From CAZMFZ01 sp964565665 (GTDB taxonomy: Bacteria > Bacteroidota > Bacteroidia > Cytophagales > UBA9547), in contig CAZMFZ010000031.1 in the NCBI GenBank assembly GCA_964565665.1, positions 1 through 29,733 on the forward strand: a DNA stretch of 29,733 bases, read 5' to 3'. Both the position numbers and the translations under genes were made by a program. Positions 15,595-24,345 of this stretch are shown here, piece by piece (within the stretch, counting starts at the first letter, position 1; each line of letters starts with the position of its first letter). The notes beneath the pieces are model-generated. The model had not been told where the DNA came from and made no database searches. It was given only the letters and a program-made list of their open reading frames with translations.

Positions 15595-16305
15595 ATGCAA
15601 GACAAAGCTATTCTTCATCCTAATTCACATGATTATTTTAAATTGTTTGAAGTATTGGCTCATGACGTAAAGGGACCGTTGGAAGTAATGAGAATAGCGG
15701 CTGGAGAAATGATAACAAATAAGAATAAAATCAGTGAAGCACAATTTGACAAACTTCTTAATAGATTTGAAAACAACTTAGGCTCAATTACTGAGTTGCT
15801 AAATAACCTTTTGCTTTGGGCGAGAAATAATCAAGATAAAATTGGTGTAAACATGACTACGTTCCCTTTGTATCATGTAGCAGAATCAAGCATCAATACG
15901 TTGAATACTTTTGCACAGCAAAAAGAAATTAGTATTATTAATCAAATAGACAAAAGCATTTCACTAATTACCGATAAAGATATTTTAGAAACGATAATAA
16001 GAAACTTGATTTCTAACGCAATTAAATTTTCTCACCCCGATTCCACCATTCATATAGAGGCTACCATTCAATCTGATTACTGTACTTTAAAAATAAAAGA
16101 CGCAGGAATTGGCATGAGCGAGGCTTTGATCAATAAGATAATGGACAAAGGAAAAGTACTGTCGAAATATGGCACGTCCAATGAAAAAGGCAGTGGATTA
16201 GGGCTTGGCATTTGTATGGCCTTTGCCGATAAATTGGGCGGAAAACTACAATTTAAAAGCACAGAAGGCCAAGGCTTGGAGGTATGCTTTTGTATACCCT
16301 CCTAA
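15595..16305 (+). CDS. Soluble sensor-less histidine kinase
   Basis: A 236-residue kinase with nothing before its HisKA domain. The H-box is FEVLAHDVKGPLEVMR with His23 as the phospho-acceptor. The HATPase domain shows the N-box RNLISNAIKFS (N137, N141), G1 box DAGIGMS (D169) and G2 box GSGLGLGI (about 199-206), so it should bind ATP. No membrane segment, PAS or receiver domain is present; the signal must come through protein contact or from another sensor. No response-regulator gene is near. It diverges from the XRE gene and shares its control region. Kinases of this compact form are frequent in Bacteroidota; the partner is unknown. Confidence 0.88.
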   Translation: MQDKAILHPNSHDYFKLFEVLAHDVKGPLEVMRIAAGEMITNKNKISEAQFDKLLNRFENNLGSITELLNNLLLWARNNQDKIGVNMTTFPLYHVAESSINTLNTFAQQKEISIINQIDKSISLITDKDILETIIRNLISNAIKFSHPDSTIHIEATIQSDYCTLKIKDAGIGMSEALINKIMDKGKVLSKYGTSNEKGSGLGLGICMAFADKLGGKLQFKSTEGQGLEVCFCIPS

Positions 16306-16413
16306 AAGCAATATCAAGCCCAGATATATTAAAAAAAGGCCCCAAGTATATTTTTAAATTATTTTTTTGTTTATCATAACGGAAAAATATATCGTTCCAA
16401 TCTGCAAAAAATC

Positions 16414-17184
16414 ATGTTTTTTATCCTATCTAAAACTTTGGGCATTTTTTCATCGCCTGCCAACTTGATATTTGCCTTTACTTTATTGGCATTCTTATTG
16501 AAAAATAATTTTTTAAAACGACTTTTTGCCTTCTTGGCTTTGGGGTTTCTATTGTTTTTCTCAAATCAGGCTATCTATTCTTTCTTTGTGCGAAAATGGG
16601 CTTATCCATTGATTGCAATAGACAGTATCGGTAATTATAACATAGCCATAGTGCTTGGCGGGGCTTCACGGATTGAGCTATTGGATACCAATCGGGTATT
16701 TCTCAACGAAAATGCGGGCGATAGGATTATTCATTCTATACACTTGTATAAAATGGGTAAAGTGAAGAAAATATTATTCACAAGTGGCTCCGCATCTCTT
16801 ACAGGAAATAAAATGTCAGAATCTAGCCAAGCTAAGAAATTGTATTATTTGATGGGTGTACCCAAAGAAGATTTGATTTTAGAAACTGAATCGAGAAACA
16901 CTTATGAGAATGCACTTTTTTCATCCAAAATATTAAATTCAAGTTTCACAAATCAGAAATATTTGCTGGTAAGTAATGCGTTGCATTTGAAACGAGGACT
17001 GGCTTGTTTTGATAAATTAGGCATAAAATGCGACCCTTTTCCTGTAGATAACGATGGGGCTTACGATGAAAAAGAATGGCACATGTATGTAGCACCCAAG
17101 CTATATGTAATGACTGGTTGGGAGCGTTTTTTTCACGAATATTTTGGCTATTTGGCATACAAAATCAAAGGCTACATCAATTAA
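16414..17184 (+). CDS. YdcF/ElyC-like DUF218 membrane protein
   Basis: This 256-residue protein has two N-terminal membrane helices (about 10-28 and 33-54), followed by a DUF218 domain: NIAIVLGGASR (about 75), the acidic ENAGDRIIHSIHLYKMGKVKKILFTSGS, the ESRNTYENALFSSKIL motif, and LLVSNALHLKRGLACFDKLGI. DUF218 proteins of the SanA/ElyC/YdcF group are envelope-associated; E. coli ElyC affects peptidoglycan and enterobacterial common antigen metabolism. The domain normally faces the periplasm. It lies between two histidine-kinase genes, but spacing (108 and 64 bp) does not prove an operon. The family is well supported; substrate is not known. Confidence 0.85.
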   Translation: MFFILSKTLGIFSSPANLIFAFTLLAFLLKNNFLKRLFAFLALGFLLFFSNQAIYSFFVRKWAYPLIAIDSIGNYNIAIVLGGASRIELLDTNRVFLNENAGDRIIHSIHLYKMGKVKKILFTSGSASLTGNKMSESSQAKKLYYLMGVPKEDLILETESRNTYENALFSSKILNSSFTNQKYLLVSNALHLKRGLACFDKLGIKCDPFPVDNDGAYDEKEWHMYVAPKLYVMTGWERFFHEYFGYLAYKIKGYIN

Positions 17185-17248
17185 TCACAATAAATTAATA
17201 ATTAGTTGATATTTTGCCAAAAAACTCGTTTAATTCTATTCAAATTAA

Positions 17249-18511
17249 ATGAATAATTCAATGCTTACTAAAGAAGAGAAGATTGAGCGGAGAATAGATC
17301 AGTATTCCAAGGCAGGGTCTGTGATTGTGTTAGTAAGTGTACTACCTGATATATACTTCAAAGTGTGGGATCATGTGATAGTGACCCTTGGTTTGGGTTT
17401 ATGTTTTGTAGTTTGCATATTAGTAAATCAAAAATTCAAATCGAAGTATGTAGGCACATTATTATCAGTTGCTGCCAATACTATTGCATTCTATGCAAGT
17501 GTTACTTTAGGCGATTTGAGCAGGGCATATCTTTTTTACATCCCCATATTTATAGCTACATTTTTAATCATAAATTATAAAAACAGAGTCGAACTATTTT
17601 TCAATATAGGGCATATTATACTCGGAATTTTTCTTCTTGATTTGATTGATTTGGGCTTTTTGCTCGATAAAACTATACCATTGGAAACTACCATCATAAT
17701 TGGCAAATTCAATACTATGCTGGCACTTTCTGCTTCTATATATTTTTTATTGGCATTTATAAGTGAAATATCAATGTATGAAGATAGTTTGCTAGAGGCT
17801 AAGATATTGGCAGAAAATCAGAATGAGGATTTACAAAAGAAAAACGATGAACTTGATAGACTGATTTACAGCATTAGCCACGATATAAAGGCTCCATTAT
17901 CATCGATTGAAGGCTTGGTATATATAACCAAATTAGAAAGCACGCAACCCATTTTGAATGAGTATTTTGATTTAATGCTTACTTCTACTAAGAGATTGAA
18001 AGGTTTTCTTGAGAATGTGCTTGATTTCTATAAAAACAGCAAATTTGAGCCAAAAGCTGAAGAAATTGATTTCGACTTTGAAATAAAGCAAATATTACAA
18101 AACTTAAAATACACTTCTAAATTTAGAGAAATTGAGTTTTTGATAGATGTAGACCAAAAAGAGGAATTATTAATAGACAAACTAAGAATTCAGACCATAT
18201 TGGTAAATTTATTGAGCAACGCCATCAAATACCAAAATGAAGAAACAGAACATAAAATAATTGTAATAAATGTAACTACTTCATTAAAAGGAATTAAAAT
18301 AGAGGTATCTGACAATGGGATTGGCATTCCACTTGAAATTCAAGATAAAATATTCGATATGTTTTATAGAGGTACAGTGAAATCAGACGGTTCTGGGTTG
18401 GGATTGTACATTTTGAGTGAGACAGTAAAAAAATTAAAAGGCACAATTAAACTACAATCTTTGCCACAGGAATTTACCAAATTTACCATAGAAATTCCCG
18501 CTGCTACCTAG
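17249..18511 (+). CDS. Membrane-bound sensor histidine kinase
   Basis: A 420-residue kinase. Residues about 20-175 hold five or six membrane helices, similar in layout to 7TM-like or MASE-type integral sensor domains, but I do not recognise the family. A coiled coil (about 178-206, EAKILAENQNEDLQKKNDEL) leads to the H-box IYSISHDIKAPLSSIEGLV with His211. The catalytic domain has the N-box LVNLLSNAIKYQ (N320, N324), G1 SDNGIGIP (D355) and G2 GSGLGLYI (about 381-388). All catalytic motifs are intact. No response regulator lies nearby, so it is an orphan. Its H-box is much like that of the TPR kinase at the right end of the window. It converges with the DUF2452 gene, with one base between the stops. 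Confidence 0.9.
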   Translation: MNNSMLTKEEKIERRIDQYSKAGSVIVLVSVLPDIYFKVWDHVIVTLGLGLCFVVCILVNQKFKSKYVGTLLSVAANTIAFYASVTLGDLSRAYLFYIPIFIATFLIINYKNRVELFFNIGHIILGIFLLDLIDLGFLLDKTIPLETTIIIGKFNTMLALSASIYFLLAFISEISMYEDSLLEAKILAENQNEDLQKKNDELDRLIYSISHDIKAPLSSIEGLVYITKLESTQPILNEYFDLMLTSTKRLKGFLENVLDFYKNSKFEPKAEEIDFDFEIKQILQNLKYTSKFREIEFLIDVDQKEELLIDKLRIQTILVNLLSNAIKYQNEETEHKIIVINVTTSLKGIKIEVSDNGIGIPLEIQDKIFDMFYRGTVKSDGSGLGLYILSETVKKLKGTIKLQSLPQEFTKFTIEIPAAT

Positions 18512-18512
18512 T

Positions 18513-18977
18513 TTACTCGGCATCTTCTACATCCCAAGTATGGTCGGCCAATAGCGTTACTTTAGATATTACCTTTGAAAATTTAGCACTTCTTCCCCAT
18601 TCGCCAGGGGCAATCATTGAAAGGAAATCGGTGGCATCTTCACGCTCGTAAAGGAAATAGGTATGGCCAACCAAAGGTTCAAATTTCATTTCCGTTTGAT
18701 AAATACGTTCGCTAATTTCTACCCTGTCTTTCAGCACATTGGCTTGTTTGGCAAGGGTTTGCATTTGTTCATACAATTGCTTGAGTTGCCTGTCGGTTTG
18801 CTGGCGCATAGCTGCAAGGGCCTTGCTTTTCACTTTGCCCATGTCTTCAGGGCGAATTACTACTCCACCAACCGTATGTGCAAAAGGAATTAGACCGGGG
18901 TTCTGTACCGTTTTAGTAGGGTCGATTTCTGAAGTAGATTTGACGGGCTGATAATCAGTACGGTTTTCCATAGCCAT
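18513..18977 (-). CDS. DUF2452 family protein
   Basis: A 154-residue soluble protein with the pattern I associate with DUF2452, common in Bacteroidota and marine bacteria: NPGLIPFAHTVGGVVIRPEDMGKVKSKALAAM, a helical stretch DRQLKQLYEQMQTLAKQANVLKDRVEISERIYQ, then FEPLVGHTYFLYEREDATDFLSMIAPGEWGRS and the C-terminal LLADHTWDV. The function is unknown; the middle looks coiled-coil-like and the end may be a small beta domain. No signal peptide. It is monocistronic and converges with the kinase gene, stop codons one base apart. Confidence 0.85.
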   Translation of the reverse strand: MAMENRTDYQPVKSTSEIDPTKTVQNPGLIPFAHTVGGVVIRPEDMGKVKSKALAAMRQQTDRQLKQLYEQMQTLAKQANVLKDRVEISERIYQTEMKFEPLVGHTYFLYEREDATDFLSMIAPGEWGRSAKFSKVISKVTLLADHTWDVEDAE

Positions 18978-19181
18978 TAATACTAGAATAAGGGAGAAAT
19001 GTTATAGATACTACGATTTATAATATCCCAAATTAAAACAATGGACGCGATTGGATTTGAAATGTTAGGATTACAACGGCTTGCGTTTTCCATGTGGAAA
19101 CCTTTTGAGCTCTAGACAAAGATTCTTTCTAAATATAATAATTTGTAATCACAGAAATCTGAGAAATGACTTTCTGTCTAA
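18978..19181. other. Intergenic region between DUF2452 and the interrupted gene
   Basis: No gene, repeat or clear terminator was recognised here. The DUF2452 promoter must lie in its left part; a minus-strand TATCTATA is a poor match to the consensus. Confidence 0.35.
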
Positions 19182-19484
19182 TTACAAGTTTCTTAAATCA
19201 ATTTTCCATCCTAAAACTTTTTCCATCTTTACAATAAATTCCTCTTTTGTAAGCATATTAATATCATTATCTGCCTCATACTCAGCCTATGCCATGTGCC
19301 ACTCCCAATATTCCTTGCTCACAGGCGGATCAGGAATAGCCAGATTCAGTTCACGAAAATTGCCATTTTCGTCTTTTTCAGTAAAATTGGCCTCCCAATG
19401 CTCTGCTTTGGCAGTAGGGCTGACAAAGAATCTTTTAATTCCGTTTCTGAAATGCCTACTGTGCGGTGTGATAAGTATTGCCAT
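19182..19484 (-). pseudogene. Small acidic protein gene interrupted by an in-frame TAG
   Basis: From the ATG at 19484 the frame reads 65 residues (MAILITPHSRHFRNGIKRFF ... PDPPVSKEYWEWHMA), then TAG at 19287-19289, and continues without another stop as AEYEADNDINMLTKEEFIVK, MEKVLGWKIDLRNL, ending in TAA at 19182. The two halves have the same composition and join naturally as WEWHMA[W]AEYEAD; TAG differs by one base from the Trp codon TGG. I do not recognise a named family, but the whole looks like one compact 100-residue protein. The simplest reading is a recent nonsense mutation. A sequencing error, stop readthrough, or a functional 65-residue truncated form are alternatives. It sits alone between DUF2452 and the TonB-dependent receptor. 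Confidence 0.65.
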
Positions 19485-19546
19485 GCTATTGTTATATAAA
19501 ATACTATGTTAAAAACTATCCCTACTAATCATAAATAATTATTCCC

Positions 19547-21997
19547 GTGCTAGCTCGTTTCACCCTCACATTTCACATTTTACTTTTAACTGTAAATGCT
19601 TTTGCCCAATCGCAAATCAAAGGTATAATTGCCGATTCGCTTACCACAAAATCAGTAGAATATGCCATCGTAAGTGTTTACAAATCCAATGACACAAGAC
19701 CATTGGAAGGTAAACTTACCGACTCTACAGGTCGGTTTGCGTTTGCAGATTTAAAACAAGGGAACTATGATTTGAAAGTGGAACTGATGGGTTATCAAGC
19801 CAAAACATTCAAAAATATTGCCTTGAAGAATGAAGAAACAGTAAATATTGGAACAATTGGGCTATTTTCTCAAGTTGCTCACCTGAATGAAATAGAAGTA
19901 AAAGGCGAACAAGACCCCAATCAAAACAAACTAGACAAGCAAACCTACAAAGCCGATCAGTTTCAATCTGCCAAAGGCGGTACAGCTATTGATGTGCTGA
20001 AAAACATGCCATCCATTACTATTAATGCCGAAGGGGATATGCGCTTACGGGGTTCTACTGGTTTTTTGGTATTAATCAACGGAAAGCCAGTTGTGGCTGA
20101 TTTTGCTACCATTTTAAATCAAATTCCTGCCAATTCAATCGAAAACATTGAAATTATCACTGCACCTTCTGCCAAATATGATGCAGATGGAAAAGCGGGT
20201 ATCATCAACATTATTTTAAAAAAAGGTACAGATGACGGTTTTAGTTTCACTGTAAACACGCAATATGGCTTGCCAAGTGTAGATACGTATGGAAATAAAG
20301 AACTCCCCAATCGCTATGGAGCAGATTTTACGCTCAATTACAAAAAGAATAAATGGGATTTGGCTCTTGGAGGTAGCTATTTGCAAAACGATATTCAAGG
20401 AAGAAGAGATGGTGATATAAACACCACAATTGGAAACCGTTATACTTCTTTTCCTTCTATTGGCGAACGCAGTTTCGACCGAAGAAATTATGCAGCAAGG
20501 GCTTCCATTACGTATTCGGCCAATAAAAATAATTCTTTCAATATGGGGTTTTATGTAGGTCAAAGGCTGCAGTTTCGTTTGGCCGATATTTTATATAGCA
20601 CCAAACGTTACCAAAATAATGCTCTGTTGAGTAATTACAGCTATTTCAACAATAATTTGGTGAAAAAGCAGGGCGACTTTTCATTGGTCAATCTCGATTA
20701 TTCGCATACATTTCCCAATAAATCTACGCTCAATATTTCTGGTCTGTATGAATACACTTACTTAGATGGATTTACCAAAAATTTAGACTTTCCCATTACC
20801 CAATCTACCGACCAGATTACCAACATTCTTAACACGGGCAAAAGCCCCATAAATGGCTTGCGAGGCAAAATTGATTACACCAATACTATTGGCAAAGGAA
20901 AGCTAGAGAGCGGTTACCAGCTACGCTATCAAACCCAAACTGGAGCATATATTTATGAAAATGCAATCATCAACAGAAGCCAATTAAACCAAATTGTGCC
21001 TGAGTTTAGTGCCAATATTGCCATTAATAACCTTATTCATGGTGTCTATTCTCAATATTCTAATAAGTGGAATAAATTGGAATATATACTTGGTTTGCGA
21101 TATGAATATTCAAATAGGAGTTTCACCTCCGACAAAGGAGATAACTTTCCACTCACATTGAACAACTTGTTCCCTTCGGCTAATTTGCTTTACAATATTA
21201 AAGATGATTTGAAACTTAAAGGTGGTTTTAGTCGCAGAGTACAGCGTTCGACAAATAACGAACTCAACCCGTATCCCGAACGTGAGCATTCAGAAACATT
21301 GGAGCAGGGCGACCCCAAAATCAAACCAGAATTTGTAAACTTATCCGAACTCGGAGTAATCAAAGAGTTTAAAAATGGGTCAGTATTTTTTACGTTTTAC
21401 AACCAATATATTAAAAATGTGGTGAATAGAGTGAATAGTGTATATGCCGATACCATTCTGAATCGAATTTACACCAATGCTGGCAATGCGACTTTGTGGG
21501 GTTTAGAGTCTGGATTTAATTTCAAACCCATCAAGTGGTGGTCGATTTATGCGGGCGGAAATTTATACGATTATAGAATTGCAGGCACCTTATTTAACAA
21601 CAAGGTCGCAGTAAAAAATGGAGGCTTAGCATATTCAATCAATACCAATCTTAATTTCCAATTGCTCAAAACTTTGAGCGTACAGTTGAATTTCAACTAT
21701 TTGTCGCTACGGCCCACCGCTATTGGTGAAGATTCAAGGTTTTGGAGTCCGAATATATCTGTAAAGAAAACCTTTATGAATGGCAAAATATTTGCCATGC
21801 TGCAATGGCAAAATATTGGACTTGGGTTTACCAAAGCTAACGAGCAACGCATTACTACACGAGGTGCTGATTTTTATACTAGCACCAATTACATTCAGGA
21901 AAAAGATGTGTTTTGGGTGCATTTGGGTTATAATTTCAAACAATCTAGCAAAAAAGTGAAGTTGCCAAACAGTGAGTTTGGAGAAAGAGAGTTTTGA
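19547..21997 (+). CDS. TonB-dependent outer-membrane receptor (CarboxypepD_reg / OMP beta-barrel family)
   Basis: An 816-residue outer-membrane protein. A signal peptide (FTLTFHILLLTVNAFAQ) is followed by a CarboxypepD_reg-like domain (about 22-100, IKGIIADSLTTKSVEYAIVSV ... YDLKVELMGYQAKTF), a plug-like domain (about 125-225) with AIDVLKNMPSITINAEGDMRLRGSTGFLVLINGKPV and IEIITAPSAKYDADGKAGIINIILKK, and a long barrel. The order fits the Bacteroidota OMP_b-brl_3 receptors. No SusD partner or TonB genes are adjacent, so it is not a classic polysaccharide utilisation locus; cargo is unknown. The GTG at 19547 is used because the signal peptide begins there; no ATG is available. The C-terminus (LGYNFKQSSKKVKLPNSEFG) has a charged tail beyond the last strand, as many of this group do. 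Confidence 0.9.
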   Translation: MLARFTLTFHILLLTVNAFAQSQIKGIIADSLTTKSVEYAIVSVYKSNDTRPLEGKLTDSTGRFAFADLKQGNYDLKVELMGYQAKTFKNIALKNEETVNIGTIGLFSQVAHLNEIEVKGEQDPNQNKLDKQTYKADQFQSAKGGTAIDVLKNMPSITINAEGDMRLRGSTGFLVLINGKPVVADFATILNQIPANSIENIEIITAPSAKYDADGKAGIINIILKKGTDDGFSFTVNTQYGLPSVDTYGNKELPNRYGADFTLNYKKNKWDLALGGSYLQNDIQGRRDGDINTTIGNRYTSFPSIGERSFDRRNYAARASITYSANKNNSFNMGFYVGQRLQFRLADILYSTKRYQNNALLSNYSYFNNNLVKKQGDFSLVNLDYSHTFPNKSTLNISGLYEYTYLDGFTKNLDFPITQSTDQITNILNTGKSPINGLRGKIDYTNTIGKGKLESGYQLRYQTQTGAYIYENAIINRSQLNQIVPEFSANIAINNLIHGVYSQYSNKWNKLEYILGLRYEYSNRSFTSDKGDNFPLTLNNLFPSANLLYNIKDDLKLKGGFSRRVQRSTNNELNPYPEREHSETLEQGDPKIKPEFVNLSELGVIKEFKNGSVFFTFYNQYIKNVVNRVNSVYADTILNRIYTNAGNATLWGLESGFNFKPIKWWSIYAGGNLYDYRIAGTLFNNKVAVKNGGLAYSINTNLNFQLLKTLSVQLNFNYLSLRPTAIGEDSRFWSPNISVKKTFMNGKIFAMLQWQNIGLGFTKANEQRITTRGADFYTSTNYIQEKDVFWVHLGYNFKQSSKKVKLPNSEFGEREF

Positions 21998-22119
21998 GTT
22001 TCAAATTAAGTTTGTAAAAGAATTATCTTATCAGTGGAATAAAAATGGTTCGTAGCATGAAAATATTTTCGCATTTATATCAAGTAAAATATTGCTCATT
22101 CTAGCACTTACATCTACAT

Positions 22120-23775
22120 CTAGTTTTCTTCTTCTTCATTCCCATCTATAACTGGCGATGAAGGAGCGGATAGAGATGGTTTGACTGAAAATTTAGGCTC
22201 ACAATCCAAGCATTTCAATCCAGCTTCGGTCATCATTAAGGTTTTTCCTCCTATTTCATCATCGTCATAATCAAAATCATCGTCATTGAGATTGAGGGAA
22301 AGGCGTTCGATAAACGGATCGAGCTTTATTTGCTGCCCCTCGGGTAACTTGAGCATTATTTTTACAGATTGAGCCCTAAATTGAGTACCAGGATTGAGTT
22401 TGTAAAAATCGTCTAACAGCAAATGATTATCTACTTTCGAAAATTTATACACAATATTTTTATAATTTTTTATTGCCTCTGTTTCATTTTTTCCTCTAGC
22501 AGATGCCTTGTATACCAACTCAATTTCAGTGGTTTTGCTTTTCTCAATTTCCAATTCTACATGACTTATGTACAAACCGCTATCTGAAAGTATAAATCCT
22601 GACCTATCAACTGAGACTTTTAAATTAGTATTCCCAGCATTTTTCCCGGTAGAATTCCCAATATTTTTTACACTTTCAAATGGTACAATTTCCAATATTT
22701 CCCCTTCATTGGTAGAGATTGAAATAGTTTGGGTGCTTCCACTTTCGGCCATAAATTCATAAACTGTTTTAATTGCAAAATAACCACCTGAAAGTAGAGC
22801 CAAAAACCATATTGTAAGCGTTGCATAGTGGAAATATTTATTCACTTTCAATTGTGAACCTATCAGCTTTAAACCCGCCAATAGCAAATACAAAAGTGGA
22901 ATTATACTCATCATCAATACAATTATTTTAATGAACATAATATCATTTGTATCAGAATAAATGATACCCAAAAGCTCATTTAAGCCCACCGTGGTATCGT
23001 TGATGTTGATCCCTCCCGTAGACGACATTTGAGATGCTGCTAATAAAATCAGCAAAAAGATAACCGAAACAACTATCAATACAAAACCTGTTATTTTTCC
23101 AAAAAACCTTAATATTCCTCTTATAATCGTCTCAAAAAAGCCAACAATTTGCTTTAATATTCCTGAGAATTTGCCTTCGTTCAATTCTTTGGCTCTGTCT
23201 TCAACAGATTTCACAATATTGTCTAATGTTGGCTTTTCACCTTTCATAGCTAGCCTATCTGCCGTAGATTTAGCTTTGGGAACGGCTATCCAAAATATAA
23301 TATAGACAAAAAATCCTGCCCCTCCAAAATACAAAGATGCTAGCAGCAACACTCTGAAAATCCAAGCATCAATACCAAAGTAAGCAGCCATTCCGGTGCA
23401 AACACCCCCAATTATTCTACCATCTGTATCGCGATAAAACTTCCGTTTCATTTTCTCAGAGGCTTCATTTTGAGGTTGATTTTCCTTGGTATCAGCAGAT
23501 TTAGGTGCTTCATCCTCTTCAAAATCTGTAGGCTGGCCCATAATGGCAATTATGCCTTCCACATCATTTTTGTGAATCAACCCTTTACCTGCCGGAAGTT
23601 TCTGATTCAACATTTCCCCTAGCCTATATTCTATATCATTGGCTATTTCGCTGCCTTCGGCTTGGTTTTGAAAATGATTTCTAAGTGCTGAAAGATAGTT
23701 TTTCAACAGCTCGTAAGCATCTTCTTCTATCTGAAATATAATCCCGCCTAAGTTTATGGTATGTACTTTTTGCAT
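22120..23775 (-). CDS. PspC-domain membrane protein with large C-terminal domain
   Basis: A 551-residue protein. Residues 1-90 form a soluble N-terminal domain (QKVHTINLGGIIFQIEEDAYELLKNYL ... VEGIIAIMGQPTDFEE), typical of Bacteroidota PspC proteins. The PspC domain follows (about 109-167: RKFYRDTDGRIIGGVCTGMAAYFGIDAWIFRV ... FFVYIIFWIAVPK). More membrane helices lie near 227-247, 280-303 and 324-345. Residues about 350-540 are a soluble domain, then an Asp-rich stretch DDDFDYDDDE and a CLDC pair. PspC proteins are linked to envelope stress. The gene starts 15 bp after padR, and together with DUF2807 forms a module that recurs in this phylum. The function of the C-terminal domain is not known. 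Confidence 0.9.
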   Translation of the reverse strand: MQKVHTINLGGIIFQIEEDAYELLKNYLSALRNHFQNQAEGSEIANDIEYRLGEMLNQKLPAGKGLIHKNDVEGIIAIMGQPTDFEEDEAPKSADTKENQPQNEASEKMKRKFYRDTDGRIIGGVCTGMAAYFGIDAWIFRVLLLASLYFGGAGFFVYIIFWIAVPKAKSTADRLAMKGEKPTLDNIVKSVEDRAKELNEGKFSGILKQIVGFFETIIRGILRFFGKITGFVLIVVSVIFLLILLAASQMSSTGGININDTTVGLNELLGIIYSDTNDIMFIKIIVLMMSIIPLLYLLLAGLKLIGSQLKVNKYFHYATLTIWFLALLSGGYFAIKTVYEFMAESGSTQTISISTNEGEILEIVPFESVKNIGNSTGKNAGNTNLKVSVDRSGFILSDSGLYISHVELEIEKSKTTEIELVYKASARGKNETEAIKNYKNIVYKFSKVDNHLLLDDFYKLNPGTQFRAQSVKIMLKLPEGQQIKLDPFIERLSLNLNDDDFDYDDDEIGGKTLMMTEAGLKCLDCEPKFSVKPSLSAPSSPVIDGNEEEEN

Positions 23776-23790
23776 ATAATGAATAGGATC

Positions 23791-24132
23791 TTATAAATTA
23801 TGAATATTATTTTTGGAACAGGCTTCTACGCTACTTTGCAGCGAAAGCCATTCTTTTGACAATTCGTTTAGAAATGCTTTACCTGATTCTGTGAGTTTAT
23901 AGTATTTTCTAGGTGGGCCTTGTGTCGATTCTATCCATCGGTATTCCAAAAGTTCGTCATTTTTAAGCCTAGTCAATAAAGGATAAAGTGTGCCTTCTAC
24001 TACTATTAATTTACCCTGTTTTAATTTCTCTAGAATATCAGAAGCATAAATTTCAACTTCCGACATCACCGAAAGTATGCAGTATTCTAATATTCCCTTC
24101 CGCATCTGGGCTTTTATATTTTCAATATCCAT
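23791..24132 (-). CDS. PadR-family transcriptional regulator
   Basis: A 113-residue winged-helix repressor of the short PadR type (PadR-s2). Visible blocks are the N-terminal helix MRKGILEYCILSVMSEVEIYASDILEKLK, the recognition region VVEGTLYPLLTRLKNDELLEYRW, the wing ESTQGPPRKYYKLTESGKAFL, and the dimerisation helix LSKEWLSLQSSVEACSK. PadR proteins usually repress their own operon and neighbouring membrane-protein genes. It is directly followed by the PspC gene (14-bp gap). A candidate binding site lies upstream of the first gene of the cluster at 25089-25111, and a smaller inverted repeat just upstream of padR itself. Confidence 0.93.
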   Translation of the reverse strand: MDIENIKAQMRKGILEYCILSVMSEVEIYASDILEKLKQGKLIVVEGTLYPLLTRLKNDELLEYRWIESTQGPPRKYYKLTESGKAFLNELSKEWLSLQSSVEACSKNNIHNL

Positions 24133-24153
24133 ATTCCAATTTGAGTGAGGAAA

Positions 24154-24168
24154 ACAGTTTTTGACTGT
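24154..24168. promoter_or_regulatory. Inverted repeat ACAGT-N5-ACTGT upstream of padR
   Basis: Two exact 5-bp arms separated by five bases lie 22 nt before the padR ATG. It may be a secondary PadR site or a weak mRNA hairpin; the adjoining minus-strand AGTAC resembles half of the larger operator at 25089-25111. Short and AT-neighboured, so only suggestive. Confidence 0.3.
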
Positions 24169-24180
24169 ACTTCCTATTGA

Positions 24181-24297
24181 TTAATAAAGCAGCCTATATT
24201 TAGTACAGCAGTTTTTTTTACTTTTTCCATCCGATTTATTGTTGCTACAAGCCACTGATATGGCTGCGATTACGAGTATTGTTATTATTATTTTCAT
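24181..24297 (-). CDS. Tiny lipoprotein in the DUF2807-PadR-PspC cluster
   Basis: An ATG at 24297 opens 38 codons: a hydrophobic signal sequence MKIIITILVIAAISVAC with a lipobox-like ISVAC (Cys17 would be lipidated), then a short basic tail SNNKSDGKSKKNCCTKYRLLY with a Cys pair, ending in TAA. It would leave a 22-residue lipopeptide anchored in the inner or outer membrane. I recognise no family. It sits 48 bp after DUF2807 and 48 bp before padR, in the same direction, so it is very likely co-transcribed. Such entericidin-like small lipoproteins are often stress-linked, but that comparison is only by size and shape. Confidence 0.6.
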   Translation of the reverse strand: MKIIITILVIAAISVACSNNKSDGKSKKNCCTKYRLLY

Positions 24298-24345
24298 TTT
24301 TTTATCTTTAAGTATTTTCTAATTCATTTTTTATAAATAATTAAA

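Noticed and set aside
19081..19512. Long open frame on the + strand opposite the interrupted gene
   Set aside because: Its translation has no protein-like pattern; the minus strand has the coherent coding signal.
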